Assembly: GCA_020851565.1 (NCBI GenBank)
Contig: JADZCN010000016.1
Location: forward strand, 1-50,878
Origin: Acidobacteriota bacterium
GTDB lineage: Bacteria; Acidobacteriota; Vicinamibacteria; Vicinamibacterales; UBA2999
Reading direction: 5' to 3'
Length of the DNA: 50,878 nucleotides
A program made the translations under genes and the position numbers. Of this stretch, positions 15,600 to 23,724 are shown in pieces; position 1 is the first letter of the stretch, and each line of letters opens with the position of its first letter. The notes under the pieces are model-generated. The model was given only the letters and a program-made list of their open reading frames with translations. It did no database searches and was not told the origin of the DNA.

Positions 15600-17258
15600 A
15601 TGCGTGTTCAGAAGGGTTTTCGTACGGAAGCGGTCCTGGTGGCCGTGCTCAGCCTGGCCAGCCTGTCCGTTTTCGGAGTAACGACTGTCCGCGCGCAGAC
15701 AGCGCCCGGGACCGCCCAGGGAGAGGTCCGGCGGATCAGCATCGACGAAGCGTTGGCGCTGGCGCTCGAGAACAACCTCGACCTGCAGGTGAGTCGCATC
15801 AACCCGCAGATCCAGGACCTGACCGTCGCGCAGGTACGCACCGGCTACACGCCGACGTTCCGGACCAACATCGACTTCAACGATCAGACGCAGCCCCCGG
15901 CCAGTTTCCTCTCCGGCAACGAAAGCCAGCTCGTCGGGAACAACGCGGGCTTCGACTTCGGCCTGGGCGCCCTCACAAAGTGGGGCGGCACCTACAACGT
16001 GGCGTTCAACAACGCCAGGGCCACCACCAACAACATCTTCACGAACTTCAACCCGCAGCTCTCGTCCAACATCAGCCTCAACTACACACAGCCGCTGCTG
16101 CGCAACTTCAGAATCGACGGCACGCGCCAGCAGCTGCTGGTCAGCCAGAAGAACCGCGAGATCTCGGACGTGCAGCTGGAGCAGTCCATCGCGCTCACCT
16201 CCCGGAACGTGAAGAACGCGTACTACGACCTGATGTTCGCCATCGGCAACCTGAACGTGCAGCGGCAGTCGCTGGAGCTGGCGCAACAGTCGCTCAAGGA
16301 CAACCGCGCTCGCGTGGAGATCGGCACGATGGCGCCCATCGACATCGTGCAGGCCGAGGCCGAGGTCGCGCAGCGCGAGGAAGGCGTCATCCTGGCCGAG
16401 GCGGCCATCTCGCGCGCCGAGGATGCCCTCCGGGCCCTGGTGTTCAACCCGTCGGCGCCGGATTTCTGGCAGATTCGCATCGAGCCGACCGAGACGGTGC
16501 AGTTCCGGCCCACGACCGTGGACACGGAGGGCGCCGTCGGCAACGCCCTGCAGAAGCGCACCGACCTGGTGTCCTCGCGCAAGCAGCTCGAAGCCAACGA
16601 CGTGAACATCCGGTACTTCCGGAACCAGACGCTGCCCGACGTCAACGCTTCGCTCACCTACTTCTCGCAAGCCATCGGTGGCACGGCCTTCCTCCGTGGC
16701 GAGGGGTTCCCGGGTCCGATCATTGGCCAGGTCGAAAAGGGCTACGGCAGCACCCTGAAGACGATGTTCGCCGGCGACTTCCCCACCTGGACGCTGGCGC
16801 TGCAGGTGAGCTACCCGATCGGACAGGCCAACGCCGAAGCGGGTCTGGCCCGCGCGCGCCTGCAGGATCAGCAGTCGCGCCGGCAGCTCCAGAGCCAGGA
16901 GCTGCAGGTCGCCACGCAGATCCGCGACTATGCCCGCCAGGTCCAGACCAACAGCAAGCGCGTCGAGGCCACGCGCGCCTCGCGCGTCCTGGCCGAGCGG
17001 CGGCTGGAGGCGGAGGAAAAGAAGTTCCAGGCCGGCATGACCACCAGCTTCCTCGTGTTCCAGGCGCAGCGCGACCTGAACCAGGCCCGCAACAACGAGC
17101 TGCAGGCGCTGCTCGACTACAACAAGTCGGTCGTGGACTACGAGACGGCCCAGGCAGCGCCCATCGTCGGCGCAGGCGGCGTCTCCGGTGTCTCGACGGC
17201 CGGCCTCACCACGGGCACGGCCACGGGTACGACCACGGCCACGGGCCGGCAGCAATAA
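15600..17258 (+). CDS. TolC family outer-membrane efflux protein
   Basis: A 552-residue protein with a signal peptide (ending VRAQ, about residue 33) and two outer-membrane-efflux repeats. ISIDEALALALENNLDLQ and the start of the second repeat are typical, and both halves are rich in long Ala/Gln/Arg heptad helices (LARARLQDQQSRRQLQSQELQ). It should form the trimeric outer-membrane duct for a type I secretion or efflux system. No pump or adaptor gene is adjacent. The ATG at 15600 is chosen for the signal peptide and GGAG 11 bases upstream. The Thr/Gly-rich C-terminus (TTGTATGTTTATG) is unstructured. An 8-bp repeat array follows the stop. Confidence 0.9.
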   Translation: MRVQKGFRTEAVLVAVLSLASLSVFGVTTVRAQTAPGTAQGEVRRISIDEALALALENNLDLQVSRINPQIQDLTVAQVRTGYTPTFRTNIDFNDQTQPPASFLSGNESQLVGNNAGFDFGLGALTKWGGTYNVAFNNARATTNNIFTNFNPQLSSNISLNYTQPLLRNFRIDGTRQQLLVSQKNREISDVQLEQSIALTSRNVKNAYYDLMFAIGNLNVQRQSLELAQQSLKDNRARVEIGTMAPIDIVQAEAEVAQREEGVILAEAAISRAEDALRALVFNPSAPDFWQIRIEPTETVQFRPTTVDTEGAVGNALQKRTDLVSSRKQLEANDVNIRYFRNQTLPDVNASLTYFSQAIGGTAFLRGEGFPGPIIGQVEKGYGSTLKTMFAGDFPTWTLALQVSYPIGQANAEAGLARARLQDQQSRRQLQSQELQVATQIRDYARQVQTNSKRVEATRASRVLAERRLEAEEKKFQAGMTTSFLVFQAQRDLNQARNNELQALLDYNKSVVDYETAQAAPIVGAGGVSGVSTAGLTTGTATGTTTATGRQQ

Positions 17259-17268
17259 CTCGGGGCCG

Positions 17269-17357
17269 AGAACTCGAGAACCTGAGAACCCGAGAACCTC
17301 AGAACCCCAGAACCCCAGAACCCCAGAACCCCAGAACCCCAGAACGCCAGAACCCGA
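17269..17357. repeat. 8-bp AGAACCCC array; G-quadruplex motif on the minus strand
   Basis: About ten 8-base units (AGAACCCC and one-base variants) lie head to tail; five consecutive perfect copies occupy 17301-17340. The minus strand therefore reads GGGG separated by TTCT five times, a canonical G-quadruplex motif. It fills most of the gap between the TolC-like gene and the glycosyltransferase. Confidence 0.95.
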
Positions 17358-17368
17358 GGTAGCCCTGC

Positions 17369-17374
17369 TAGACT
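17369..17374 (+). promoter_or_regulatory. -10-like box TAGACT, possible leaderless start
   Basis: TAGACT is followed by seven bases and the GTG of the family 2 glycosyltransferase, with no ribosome-binding site. The 8-bp array occupies the -35 side. Confidence 0.4.
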
Positions 17375-17381
17375 CTAGGCC

Positions 17382-18173
17382 GTGACAGGCGTCACGGCCA
17401 CGGTCATCACCTTCAACGAGGCCGCCAACATCGAGGCGGCCCTCGTTTCCCTCGCCTTTGCCGACGAGATCATCGTCGTCGACAGCCAGAGCACGGACGA
17501 CACCGCGGCCATCGCGCGCAAGTACACGGACAGGGTGTTCGTGCGGCCGTGGCCGGGCTACGTGGCGCAGAAGAACTTCGCGGCCGAGCAGGCCAGCCAC
17601 GACTGGATCCTGTCGCTCGACGCTGACGAGCGGATCTCCCCACCCCTGGCCGACGAGATCCGGGCGCTCGGTCCGGGTGCGGTCGCCGGCTATCGCATTC
17701 CGCGCGTGACGTTCCACCTGGGGCGCTGGCTCCGGTCCACGGACTGGTATCCCGACTTCCAGCTGCGGCTCTACGACCGGCGGCGTGCGCGATGGACGGG
17801 TCGGCACGTCCACGAGTCGGTGAAGGCAGACGGACCGGTGGGCCGGCTCTCCGGCGAGATCCTGCACCACGCCTACCGCAATCTCTCGCACCACCTGCAG
17901 ACGATGGACCGCTACACGACGCTGGCTGCGCGGCAGATGTTCGAAGACGGGCGGCGCACCGGGTGGTGGGACCTGGCCACGCACCCGCCGGCGGCCTTTC
18001 TCCGTAACTACCTCCTGCGCGGCGGCTTTCGCGACGGCGTGCCCGGGCTCATCATCTCGGCCATGAACGCGCGGTACGTCGGATTGAAGCTCGCCAAGCT
18101 CTGGGAACTGTGCTCAGCCTCCACATCGACACCGCCAGGACCTGGCGCGGCGGACAGCAACAGGCGCTCCTGA
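17382..18173 (+). CDS. family 2 glycosyltransferase (WaaE/KdtX-like)
   Basis: A 263-residue cytoplasmic GT-A enzyme. The N-terminus VTATVITFNEAANIEAAL, EIIVVDSQSTDDT and the metal-binding LDADERISPPL are the family 2 signatures. The C-terminal half, with WYPDFQLRLYDR and HHAYRNLSHHLQTMDRYTT, resembles LPS core beta-glycosyltransferases of the WaaE/KdtX group. It probably adds a sugar to a lipid-linked or LPS core acceptor. The start is GTG, seven bases after a TAGACT box. Its 3' end overlaps the next glycosyltransferase by 64 bases, so both probably act in one surface-glycan pathway. Confidence 0.9.
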   Translation: MTGVTATVITFNEAANIEAALVSLAFADEIIVVDSQSTDDTAAIARKYTDRVFVRPWPGYVAQKNFAAEQASHDWILSLDADERISPPLADEIRALGPGAVAGYRIPRVTFHLGRWLRSTDWYPDFQLRLYDRRRARWTGRHVHESVKADGPVGRLSGEILHHAYRNLSHHLQTMDRYTTLAARQMFEDGRRTGWWDLATHPPAAFLRNYLLRGGFRDGVPGLIISAMNARYVGLKLAKLWELCSASTSTPPGPGAADSNRRS

Positions 18174-19228
18174 CGGTGCTCGGCCTCCGCGAACGCGGGC
18201 ACCGTGCGGTGCTCGTGGCGCACCCCGAGGGCGAGCTGTACAAGCGCGCGTCGGAGGGCCCGGACCTCGTGGCGCTCGCGCCGATGACCGAGATCGACCT
18301 TGCGGCCGCATGGCGGCTGTCGCGGGTGGTCCGCCAGTTCCGTCCCGCGATCGTGCACGCGCACGACCCGCACGCGGTGTCGATGGCCGCCACGGCCCTC
18401 TCGTTCGGCGCCGTGTCGCCCTCGCCGCCGCTCGTGGCCTCGAGACGGGTGGACTTCCACCTGAGCGGCAACTCGCTCTCGCGCTGGAAGTATCGCCAGG
18501 TCACCCGCTTCATCGCGGCGTCAAGCGCCATTCGCAACGTCCTGGTGGACGACGGCATCCCGGCAGACGTGGTGACGGTGGTGCACGACGGCATCGACGT
18601 CGCGCGCGTGCAGCGCTGGCCAGCGACGGACATTCACGCCACGTTCTGGCTGCCGCACGGCGTGCCGGTGGTGGTGAACGTGGGCGCGCTCGTGGGGCAC
18701 AAAGGGCAGAAGCACCTGCTCGAAGCGTGGCCCCTGGTGATGCGCACCGTCCCCGACGCGCACCTCGTGATTCTCGGGGAGGGCGACCTGCGGGCGCCGC
18801 TCGAGAAGCAGGTCAAGGAGCTGCACCTGGAGCGCGCCGTGCGCCTGCCCGGCTTCCGCGACGACGTGATCTCGCTGATGAAGTCGGCGGACCTGTTCGT
18901 CATGAGCTCGGTCACCGAGGGGCTCGGATCGACGGTGCTCGACGCGATGGCCCTGGGCCTGGCCGTGGTTGGGACGCGCGCCGGGGGCATCCCCGAAGCG
19001 GTGGTGCACGGCGAGACCGGCCTGCTGGTGCCGCCGGCCGAGCCGAAACCGCTCGCCGCCGCTATCGTGCGCCTGCTGAAGGACCCGTTGCTGCGGGCGC
19101 AGTACGGCCACGCGGGCCGCACCAGGGTCGAGCAGAACTTCGGAGTGGACAAGCTGATTGAGGGGACGCTGGCGGTGTATCGGGAACTGGTCGGGAGTCG
19201 GGAGTCGGGAGCCGGGAGTAGGGAGTAG
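18110..19228 (+). CDS. family 4 glycosyltransferase
   Basis: A 372-residue GT-B enzyme. LHIDTARTWRGGQQQALLTVLGL is the N-terminal sugar-acceptor fold; VNVGALVGHKGQKHLLEAWP, LVILGEGDLRAPLEK and the donor-binding E-x7-E region (SSVTEGLGSTVLDAMALGLAVVGTRAGGIPE, about residues 265-295) mark family 4. It likely uses a nucleotide sugar for LPS or exopolysaccharide assembly with the overlapping upstream gene. The GTG start lies inside that gene. The last ten residues (VGSRESGAGSRE) are encoded by a 7-bp GGGAGTC repeat array, and the stop codon is itself part of a repeat unit. Confidence 0.92.
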   Translation: MLSLHIDTARTWRGGQQQALLTVLGLRERGHRAVLVAHPEGELYKRASEGPDLVALAPMTEIDLAAAWRLSRVVRQFRPAIVHAHDPHAVSMAATALSFGAVSPSPPLVASRRVDFHLSGNSLSRWKYRQVTRFIAASSAIRNVLVDDGIPADVVTVVHDGIDVARVQRWPATDIHATFWLPHGVPVVVNVGALVGHKGQKHLLEAWPLVMRTVPDAHLVILGEGDLRAPLEKQVKELHLERAVRLPGFRDDVISLMKSADLFVMSSVTEGLGSTVLDAMALGLAVVGTRAGGIPEAVVHGETGLLVPPAEPKPLAAAIVRLLKDPLLRAQYGHAGRTRVEQNFGVDKLIEGTLAVYRELVGSRESGAGSRE

Positions 19229-19270
19229 GGAGTCGGGAGTCGGGAACCTGGCGTCGGGAGTCGGGAAGGG
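19191..19270 (+). repeat. 7-bp GGGAGTC array; G-quadruplex motif on the plus strand
   Basis: About ten units of GGGAGTC and variants (GGGAGCC, GGGAGTA) are present, with GGG tracts every seven bases. The array starts inside the 3' end of the family 4 glycosyltransferase and continues past its stop codon, so the G-rich strand is the sense RNA of that gene. Confidence 0.95.
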
Positions 19271-19299
19271 CCGCAAAGGGAGTGAGATCGCGCCGTGAG

Positions 19300-19382
19300 C
19301 CCCAGCCCCCCAAGACATCAAGACCCCAAGACTTCAAGACCCCAAGACCTCCCCAAGCCCCAAGCCCCAAGCCCCCAAGCCC
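19300..19382 (-). repeat. CCCCAAG(A) array; G-quadruplex motif on the minus strand
   Basis: Units of seven to ten bases (CCCCAAG, CCCCAAGA, TTCAAGAC) repeat about ten times. The part at 19351-19382 reads on the minus strand as G3-5 tracts separated by CTT four times. It begins directly at the stop codon of the acetyltransferase gene, so the G-rich strand is that gene's sense RNA. Confidence 0.93.
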
Positions 19383-19870
19383 TACAGGATCCTGTGCATC
19401 ACGTACGTGTCCACCAAGCCAAGCGTCGGGTGCCGGAACGCCTGCGGCACCGTCCCAACGATACTGAACCCGCACTTCTTCCACAGCGCGACCGCGCGCG
19501 TGTTGGTGGACACGACGAAGTTGAACTGCATCGCCCGGAAGCCGAGGCGCCGTGCTTCGTCCATCGAGTGCCGGCACAACGCCTCGCCGACGCCGCGGCC
19601 CGACGCGGAGCGCGCGACCATGTAGCCGCAGTTCGCCACGTGGCTGCCCTGCCCGGGCTGGTTGGGCTTCAGCAGGTACGTGCCGACGACCTGTCCGTCG
19701 TCGTCGGCCACGAATGTCCATCCGCCTTGGGGGAACCAGAGCTCCATCGCCTCCTCGCGCGTGGTGTCCGGGGGCCAGGCATACGTGTTGCCGGCCGAGA
19801 CCACCTCGTGGAAGATGCGCCACACACCGTCTCGATCCGTCGCGCGCGCCGGGCGGATGCTCAGAACCAT
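19382..19870 (-). CDS. GNAT family N-acetyltransferase
   Basis: A 162-residue single-domain acetyltransferase. IRPARATDRDGVWRIFHEVV opens the fold, VANCGYMVARSASGRGVGEAL is the acetyl-CoA pyrophosphate-binding motif A (R-x2-G-x-G), and NFVVSTNTRAVALWKKCGF is motif B. It resembles phosphinothricin-type or RimI-like enzymes, but the acceptor is unknown. AGGAAGG four bases before the ATG at 19870 decides the start. It overlaps the end of corA by ten bases and so belongs to the same transcript. The stop codon is followed immediately by a G-rich repeat array. Confidence 0.9.
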   Translation of the reverse strand: MVLSIRPARATDRDGVWRIFHEVVSAGNTYAWPPDTTREEAMELWFPQGGWTFVADDDGQVVGTYLLKPNQPGQGSHVANCGYMVARSASGRGVGEALCRHSMDEARRLGFRAMQFNFVVSTNTRAVALWKKCGFSIVGTVPQAFRHPTLGLVDTYVMHRIL

Positions 19871-20826
19871 CCGGCCTTCCTGAAGCGGTAGATGAGGTAC
19901 GCGTCGATGAGCACCATCGCGCCAATCGCGGAGGGATAGCCCCACGCCCATCCGAGCTCCGGCATGTGCTCGAAGTTCATCCCGTACACGCCCGCGATCA
20001 TCGTGGGCACGGCGACGAGCGCGGCGTAGGCGGCCAGGCGCTTGGTGACCTCGTTCTCCTGGATGGTGATGAGCGAGAGGTTCACCGACATGACCGTGGT
20101 CGCCATGTCGCGCAGGCTGTCGATGGACTGCTTCAGGCGCAGCAGATGGTCGTAGACGTCGCGGAAATAGTCGTTGAGGCCCATGCAGATGGGCGGCACG
20201 CGCCCTCCGTGGAGCTTGCCGGCCACCTCCAGCAGCGGGCCGGTGGCGCGATCCAGCTGCACGAGCTTGCGCTTGAGCTCGTAGAGCGCTTCGATCTGCG
20301 CACGTGTGTTCTGGCCGCTGAAGATGCGCTCTTCGATGCCCTCGGCTTCCTCGGACAGGGCGTCGAGCACCGGGAAGTAACGATCCACCACCGCGTCCAT
20401 CAGCGCGTAGAGCACGTAGGCCGGGCCGTGGCGCAGGAGTTCCGGCTCCTGCTCGCACCGCCGCCGCACGTCGGTGAACCCCAGCTCGGTGCCGCGCCGC
20501 ACGGAGACGATGTAGCCGGGACCGGCGAAGATGGCCAGCTCGCCCTGGACCAGCTCCTCGCGGCCGTACGCCACCACGTGAAGCACCACGAACAGCGATG
20601 CCCCGTACTCCTCGAGCTTCGGCCGCTGGTGCCCGTGGCGCGCGTCCTCGACGGCGAGCTCGTGGAGGCCCAGCTCCTCCTCGAGCGCCTGCAGCTCCTG
20701 GTCGTCGGGGTCCTTCAGCGCCACCCACACGAAGGCATCGCGCCCCTTCATGTACTGCCGGATCTGCTGAAGGGAGATGTCGGCGACCCTCTCGCCGTTT
20801 TCGTAGGCAACGCAGTTGACGAGCAT
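19861..20826 (-). CDS. corA: CorA-type magnesium/cobalt transporter
   Basis: A 321-residue channel. A large cytoplasmic N-terminal domain with long helices is followed by two C-terminal membrane helices; the first ends in the selectivity motif YGMNFEHMPE (GMN at residues 282-284). The highly basic C-terminus (YRFRKAGWF) is typical. The ATG at 20826 gives normal length; the much longer open frame upstream is a shadow of the amidohydrolase gene. It lies 17 bases after that gene and overlaps the acetyltransferase. Confidence 0.95.
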   Translation of the reverse strand: MLVNCVAYENGERVADISLQQIRQYMKGRDAFVWVALKDPDDQELQALEEELGLHELAVEDARHGHQRPKLEEYGASLFVVLHVVAYGREELVQGELAIFAGPGYIVSVRRGTELGFTDVRRRCEQEPELLRHGPAYVLYALMDAVVDRYFPVLDALSEEAEGIEERIFSGQNTRAQIEALYELKRKLVQLDRATGPLLEVAGKLHGGRVPPICMGLNDYFRDVYDHLLRLKQSIDSLRDMATTVMSVNLSLITIQENEVTKRLAAYAALVAVPTMIAGVYGMNFEHMPELGWAWGYPSAIGAMVLIDAYLIYRFRKAGWF

Positions 20827-20843
20827 GGGATGGCGGGGCGCGG

Positions 20844-22784
20844 CTAGCGTGAAGGCGCGACGCGAAGGGTGTTCTTCGGGACGATACGGCTCAACTGGTA
20901 TCCGTCCTCGCCGAGCACGGTGATGGTGGTGGATCGCTGCTCGTCGAGGGGGTCCGACTGCTCGACGATGACGGTGAACGCGCGCTCGTTGTCGCCGATG
21001 CGGCCGCGCCCGGTGACGGCCGCCCATCCCGCCGCCACCTGCAGCACACCCGGATCGGTCATCTCGATGGACGTCTTCGACGTGCGATCCAGCAGGCGCA
21101 GCCTGCCCCGCGGCGCACGCTGGCCCGCCGGCTGCTCGATGTTGATGTTCGCGTCCACCTCCGATGCCTGCACCCGGCCGGAGACCCGGCGCGCGAGGGC
21201 GGCGCTCATCGGGCGGCTGGGCTCGTGGGGGCCGCGCAGCAGGATGGCACCCGCGCGCTCGGCAGTGAGCGCGCCGTCCCCCAGCGCCACCTTGCCGTTC
21301 ACGAGCACGTGGCGCACGCCCACTGGCGGCGCCGACGGCATCTCGAATGTGGCGTGGTCGATGATGGCAGCCGGATCGAACACGGTGACATCGGCAGCCA
21401 TCCCCGGCACGAGGAGGCCGCGGTTCACCAAGCCGATGGTCGCGGCCGGAAGGCCGGTCATCTTCCGGACGGCCTCCTCGAGCGAGAGGACCTGCTGCTC
21501 GCGGACGTAGCGGCCCAGCACGCGCGGGTAGCTGCCCCAGTAGCGCGGGTGCGTCGCCGGCTTCGCCACGGCCCCACAGTCGCACGCAATCGACGCGGTT
21601 GGATGCTTCAGGATGGCCACCAGGTCGCTCTCGAGGCCGAACCGGAGGATGGCGCCGCCATCGGACTGCTCGAGCAGCCGGAGGAGTGCCTCGCCGGGCG
21701 AGGCGACGCCGAACTCCTTCATCGCATCCACGAGCTCCTTCCTGTGCCCGGTGGCATAGACGCCCTGTGGCCCGCCGAAGCGGGCCTGCATCGCCTCCTC
21801 GGCGTCCTTGATGATGCGCGCGCGTGCGTCCGGATCCCTGAAACGGCTCAGCATCGCCTCGCGGCCGCCGTCGAGGGCCCATCCAGGAATGAGGAGGGCC
21901 GCGAGGCCGCTCTGTCCCGCGAGATACGGATAGACGTCGGCGGCGGTGTAGGTCCCCCTCGCCGTGGCCTCGTCCATCATCTTCAGCAGCGCCGGCGCGC
22001 TTCCCTGCTCGCGCCCTTGCGCCTTCATGTGGGTGACCACGGGCACCAGGCCCGAGCGCCCCGCGATGGCGAGCGTCTCGGCGACGCCCACGCGCGAGCT
22101 GTAGCCCGATTCCGGCGTCAGGCGATCGTGATTGGTGAAGCTCGTTCGCCAGGGCCGCGCCACCTCGACGATGCGGCCGACTTCCTCGGCGGTGGCGTAG
22201 TAGCCCGGCTTGTAGTCGAGCCCGGCCGAGACACCATACGCGCCCTGCTCGAGGCCCCGCACCACCATGCCGCGCATTCTCTCGATCTCGTCCGGTGACG
22301 GCCGCCGATCGGCGGGGCCCATCACCGCGGCCCAGATGGCATTGAAGCCGATGTTGGCGCCGACGTTGACGGCCAGGCCCGCGACGCGGAGCCGGTGCAG
22401 TTGCGCGTCGAGGTCGGTGGCACCCCCGCCATCGGCGTTGATGATCTCGGTGGTCACGCCCTGGACGAGCATGTTCTCCGCCCGTAACAGCCCCTCGGGC
22501 GTGGCGTGCGAGTGGATGTTGATGAAGCCCGGCGCCACGACCAGGCCGGCGGCGGCGATCTCCGTGGCGGCCTTCTGGCCGCGGAGGTCGCCGATCCGGG
22601 CCACGTGCCCTCGTACGATCGCGACGTCGGCCACGAAGCGAGGGCCACCCGTTCCGTCGATGACCGTGCCGTTCCGGATGATGACGTCGTAGGGGGCGGT
22701 GGGTGTAGTCTGGGCGCGGGGCAAGGCGGTGGCGGCCACCAGCACGGCCACGACGGCCCATCGACGCGAGGTGCCACGAGGCAT
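20844..22784 (-). CDS. secreted amidohydrolase, N-acyl-D-amino-acid deacylase type
   Basis: A 646-residue protein. A signal peptide (to about ALPRAQ, residue 25) precedes an amidohydrolase (urease-superfamily) fold: YDVIIRNGTVIDGTGGPRF beta-sandwich start, metal-binding H-x-H in GFINIHSHATPEG, THMKAQGREQ, and the C-terminal GLLVPGMAADVTVFDP typical of D-aminoacylases. About 100 extra C-terminal residues (from about 540) form a beta-rich tail without a recognised motif. It likely hydrolyses N-acyl-D-amino acids or related amides in the periplasm. Its ATG is only two bases from the ATG of the divergent AraC gene. Confidence 0.85.
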   Translation of the reverse strand: MPRGTSRRWAVVAVLVAATALPRAQTTPTAPYDVIIRNGTVIDGTGGPRFVADVAIVRGHVARIGDLRGQKAATEIAAAGLVVAPGFINIHSHATPEGLLRAENMLVQGVTTEIINADGGGATDLDAQLHRLRVAGLAVNVGANIGFNAIWAAVMGPADRRPSPDEIERMRGMVVRGLEQGAYGVSAGLDYKPGYYATAEEVGRIVEVARPWRTSFTNHDRLTPESGYSSRVGVAETLAIAGRSGLVPVVTHMKAQGREQGSAPALLKMMDEATARGTYTAADVYPYLAGQSGLAALLIPGWALDGGREAMLSRFRDPDARARIIKDAEEAMQARFGGPQGVYATGHRKELVDAMKEFGVASPGEALLRLLEQSDGGAILRFGLESDLVAILKHPTASIACDCGAVAKPATHPRYWGSYPRVLGRYVREQQVLSLEEAVRKMTGLPAATIGLVNRGLLVPGMAADVTVFDPAAIIDHATFEMPSAPPVGVRHVLVNGKVALGDGALTAERAGAILLRGPHEPSRPMSAALARRVSGRVQASEVDANINIEQPAGQRAPRGRLRLLDRTSKTSIEMTDPGVLQVAAGWAAVTGRGRIGDNERAFTVIVEQSDPLDEQRSTTITVLGEDGYQLSRIVPKNTLRVAPSR

Positions 22785-22786
22785 AG

Positions 22787-23680
22787 ATGAGCAAGCTCCG
22801 GAGCGAGGATACACCGCGCCCTTCCCGCGCGCGCGTCGTTCGTCACGATTCGCCGCTCGGGTGGTGGGAGATGGCGTTTGGCACGCCTGCGCCGGTGCTG
22901 GCCGGGTTCGTGCGTGGTTACTGCGGCTGGCGCGAGCATGCCTCGGCACCGCTGGTCCGCATCGAACCGCCGACGAGCGACGTACCGCTCATCATCCTGT
23001 TCGAGTCACCGGTCCTCGCACTCGACCCCGATGCCCCCGGGCGAACCGAAGCGTTCGGCAGCTTCGTCGCCGGGCTGTACGATCGGTTCACACTCGTCGG
23101 ATCACAGGGCCTTGTGGCCGGCGTGCAGGTCAACCTCTCTCCCATCGGCGCGCGCCTCCTCCTCGACAGGCCAATGGCGGAGTTCGCCAACCGCATGGTG
23201 AGCCTGGACGATGTGTGGGGCGCGGAGGGCAATCGGCTGACGGACCGGCTGGCCGAATCCCCGGACTGGGATGGCCGATTCGACATCCTCGACCGGGAGA
23301 TCGCCGCGCGCGTCTCGGCGGCCCGGCCGGCACACCCCTGTGTCACCTGGGCGATGAAGACCCTGCTCGCCACGTCCGGCCAGGTCCGCATTTCCCGCCT
23401 CGCTCGGGAAACGGGATGGAGTCCCCGGCACCTGGCCGCACGCGTCCAGGCCGAGTTCGGCCTGCGGCCCAAGACGCTGGCCCGGGTGCTGCGGCTGGGA
23501 CGTGCCGTCGAAACGCTGCGTCAGGAGGGCGTGGTCCGACTGGCCGAGGTGGCAGCCGACTGCGGCTACTACGACCAGGCGCACTTCTCGCGTGACTTTC
23601 GCCAGTTCACCGGGCTCACCCCGACCGAGTTCCTGCGCAGCCGCCTGCCCGACGCCGGAGGCGTCGCCGTCGCGAGGTAA
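22787..23680 (+). CDS. AraC family transcriptional regulator
   Basis: A 297-residue regulator. Residues about 20-160 form an N-terminal ligand or effector domain of the type that opens HDSPLGWWEMAFG and FVRGYCGWRE. Residues 180-285 are the double helix-turn-helix: VRISRLARETGWSPRHLAARVQAEFG and LAEVAADCGYYDQAHFSRDFRQFTGLTPTEF. The start codon almost abuts that of the divergent amidohydrolase, leaving no private promoter space; the conserved residues from about 20 on argue against a much later start. It precedes the VOC protein by 44 bases, a common regulator-VOC pairing. Confidence 0.88.
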   Translation: MSKLRSEDTPRPSRARVVRHDSPLGWWEMAFGTPAPVLAGFVRGYCGWREHASAPLVRIEPPTSDVPLIILFESPVLALDPDAPGRTEAFGSFVAGLYDRFTLVGSQGLVAGVQVNLSPIGARLLLDRPMAEFANRMVSLDDVWGAEGNRLTDRLAESPDWDGRFDILDREIAARVSAARPAHPCVTWAMKTLLATSGQVRISRLARETGWSPRHLAARVQAEFGLRPKTLARVLRLGRAVETLRQEGVVRLAEVAADCGYYDQAHFSRDFRQFTGLTPTEFLRSRLPDAGGVAVAR

Positions 23681-23712
23681 TTTTCGTCCAAGACTGGCGC
23701 GCGGCCGGGCGA

Positions 23713-23718
23713 TAGCCT
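23713..23718 (+). promoter_or_regulatory. -10-like box TAGCCT before the VOC gene
   Basis: TAGCCT is followed by six bases and the ATG, the same geometry as other candidate leaderless genes here. It is a weaker match than TATACT. Confidence 0.25.
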
Positions 23719-23724
23719 CACCCC

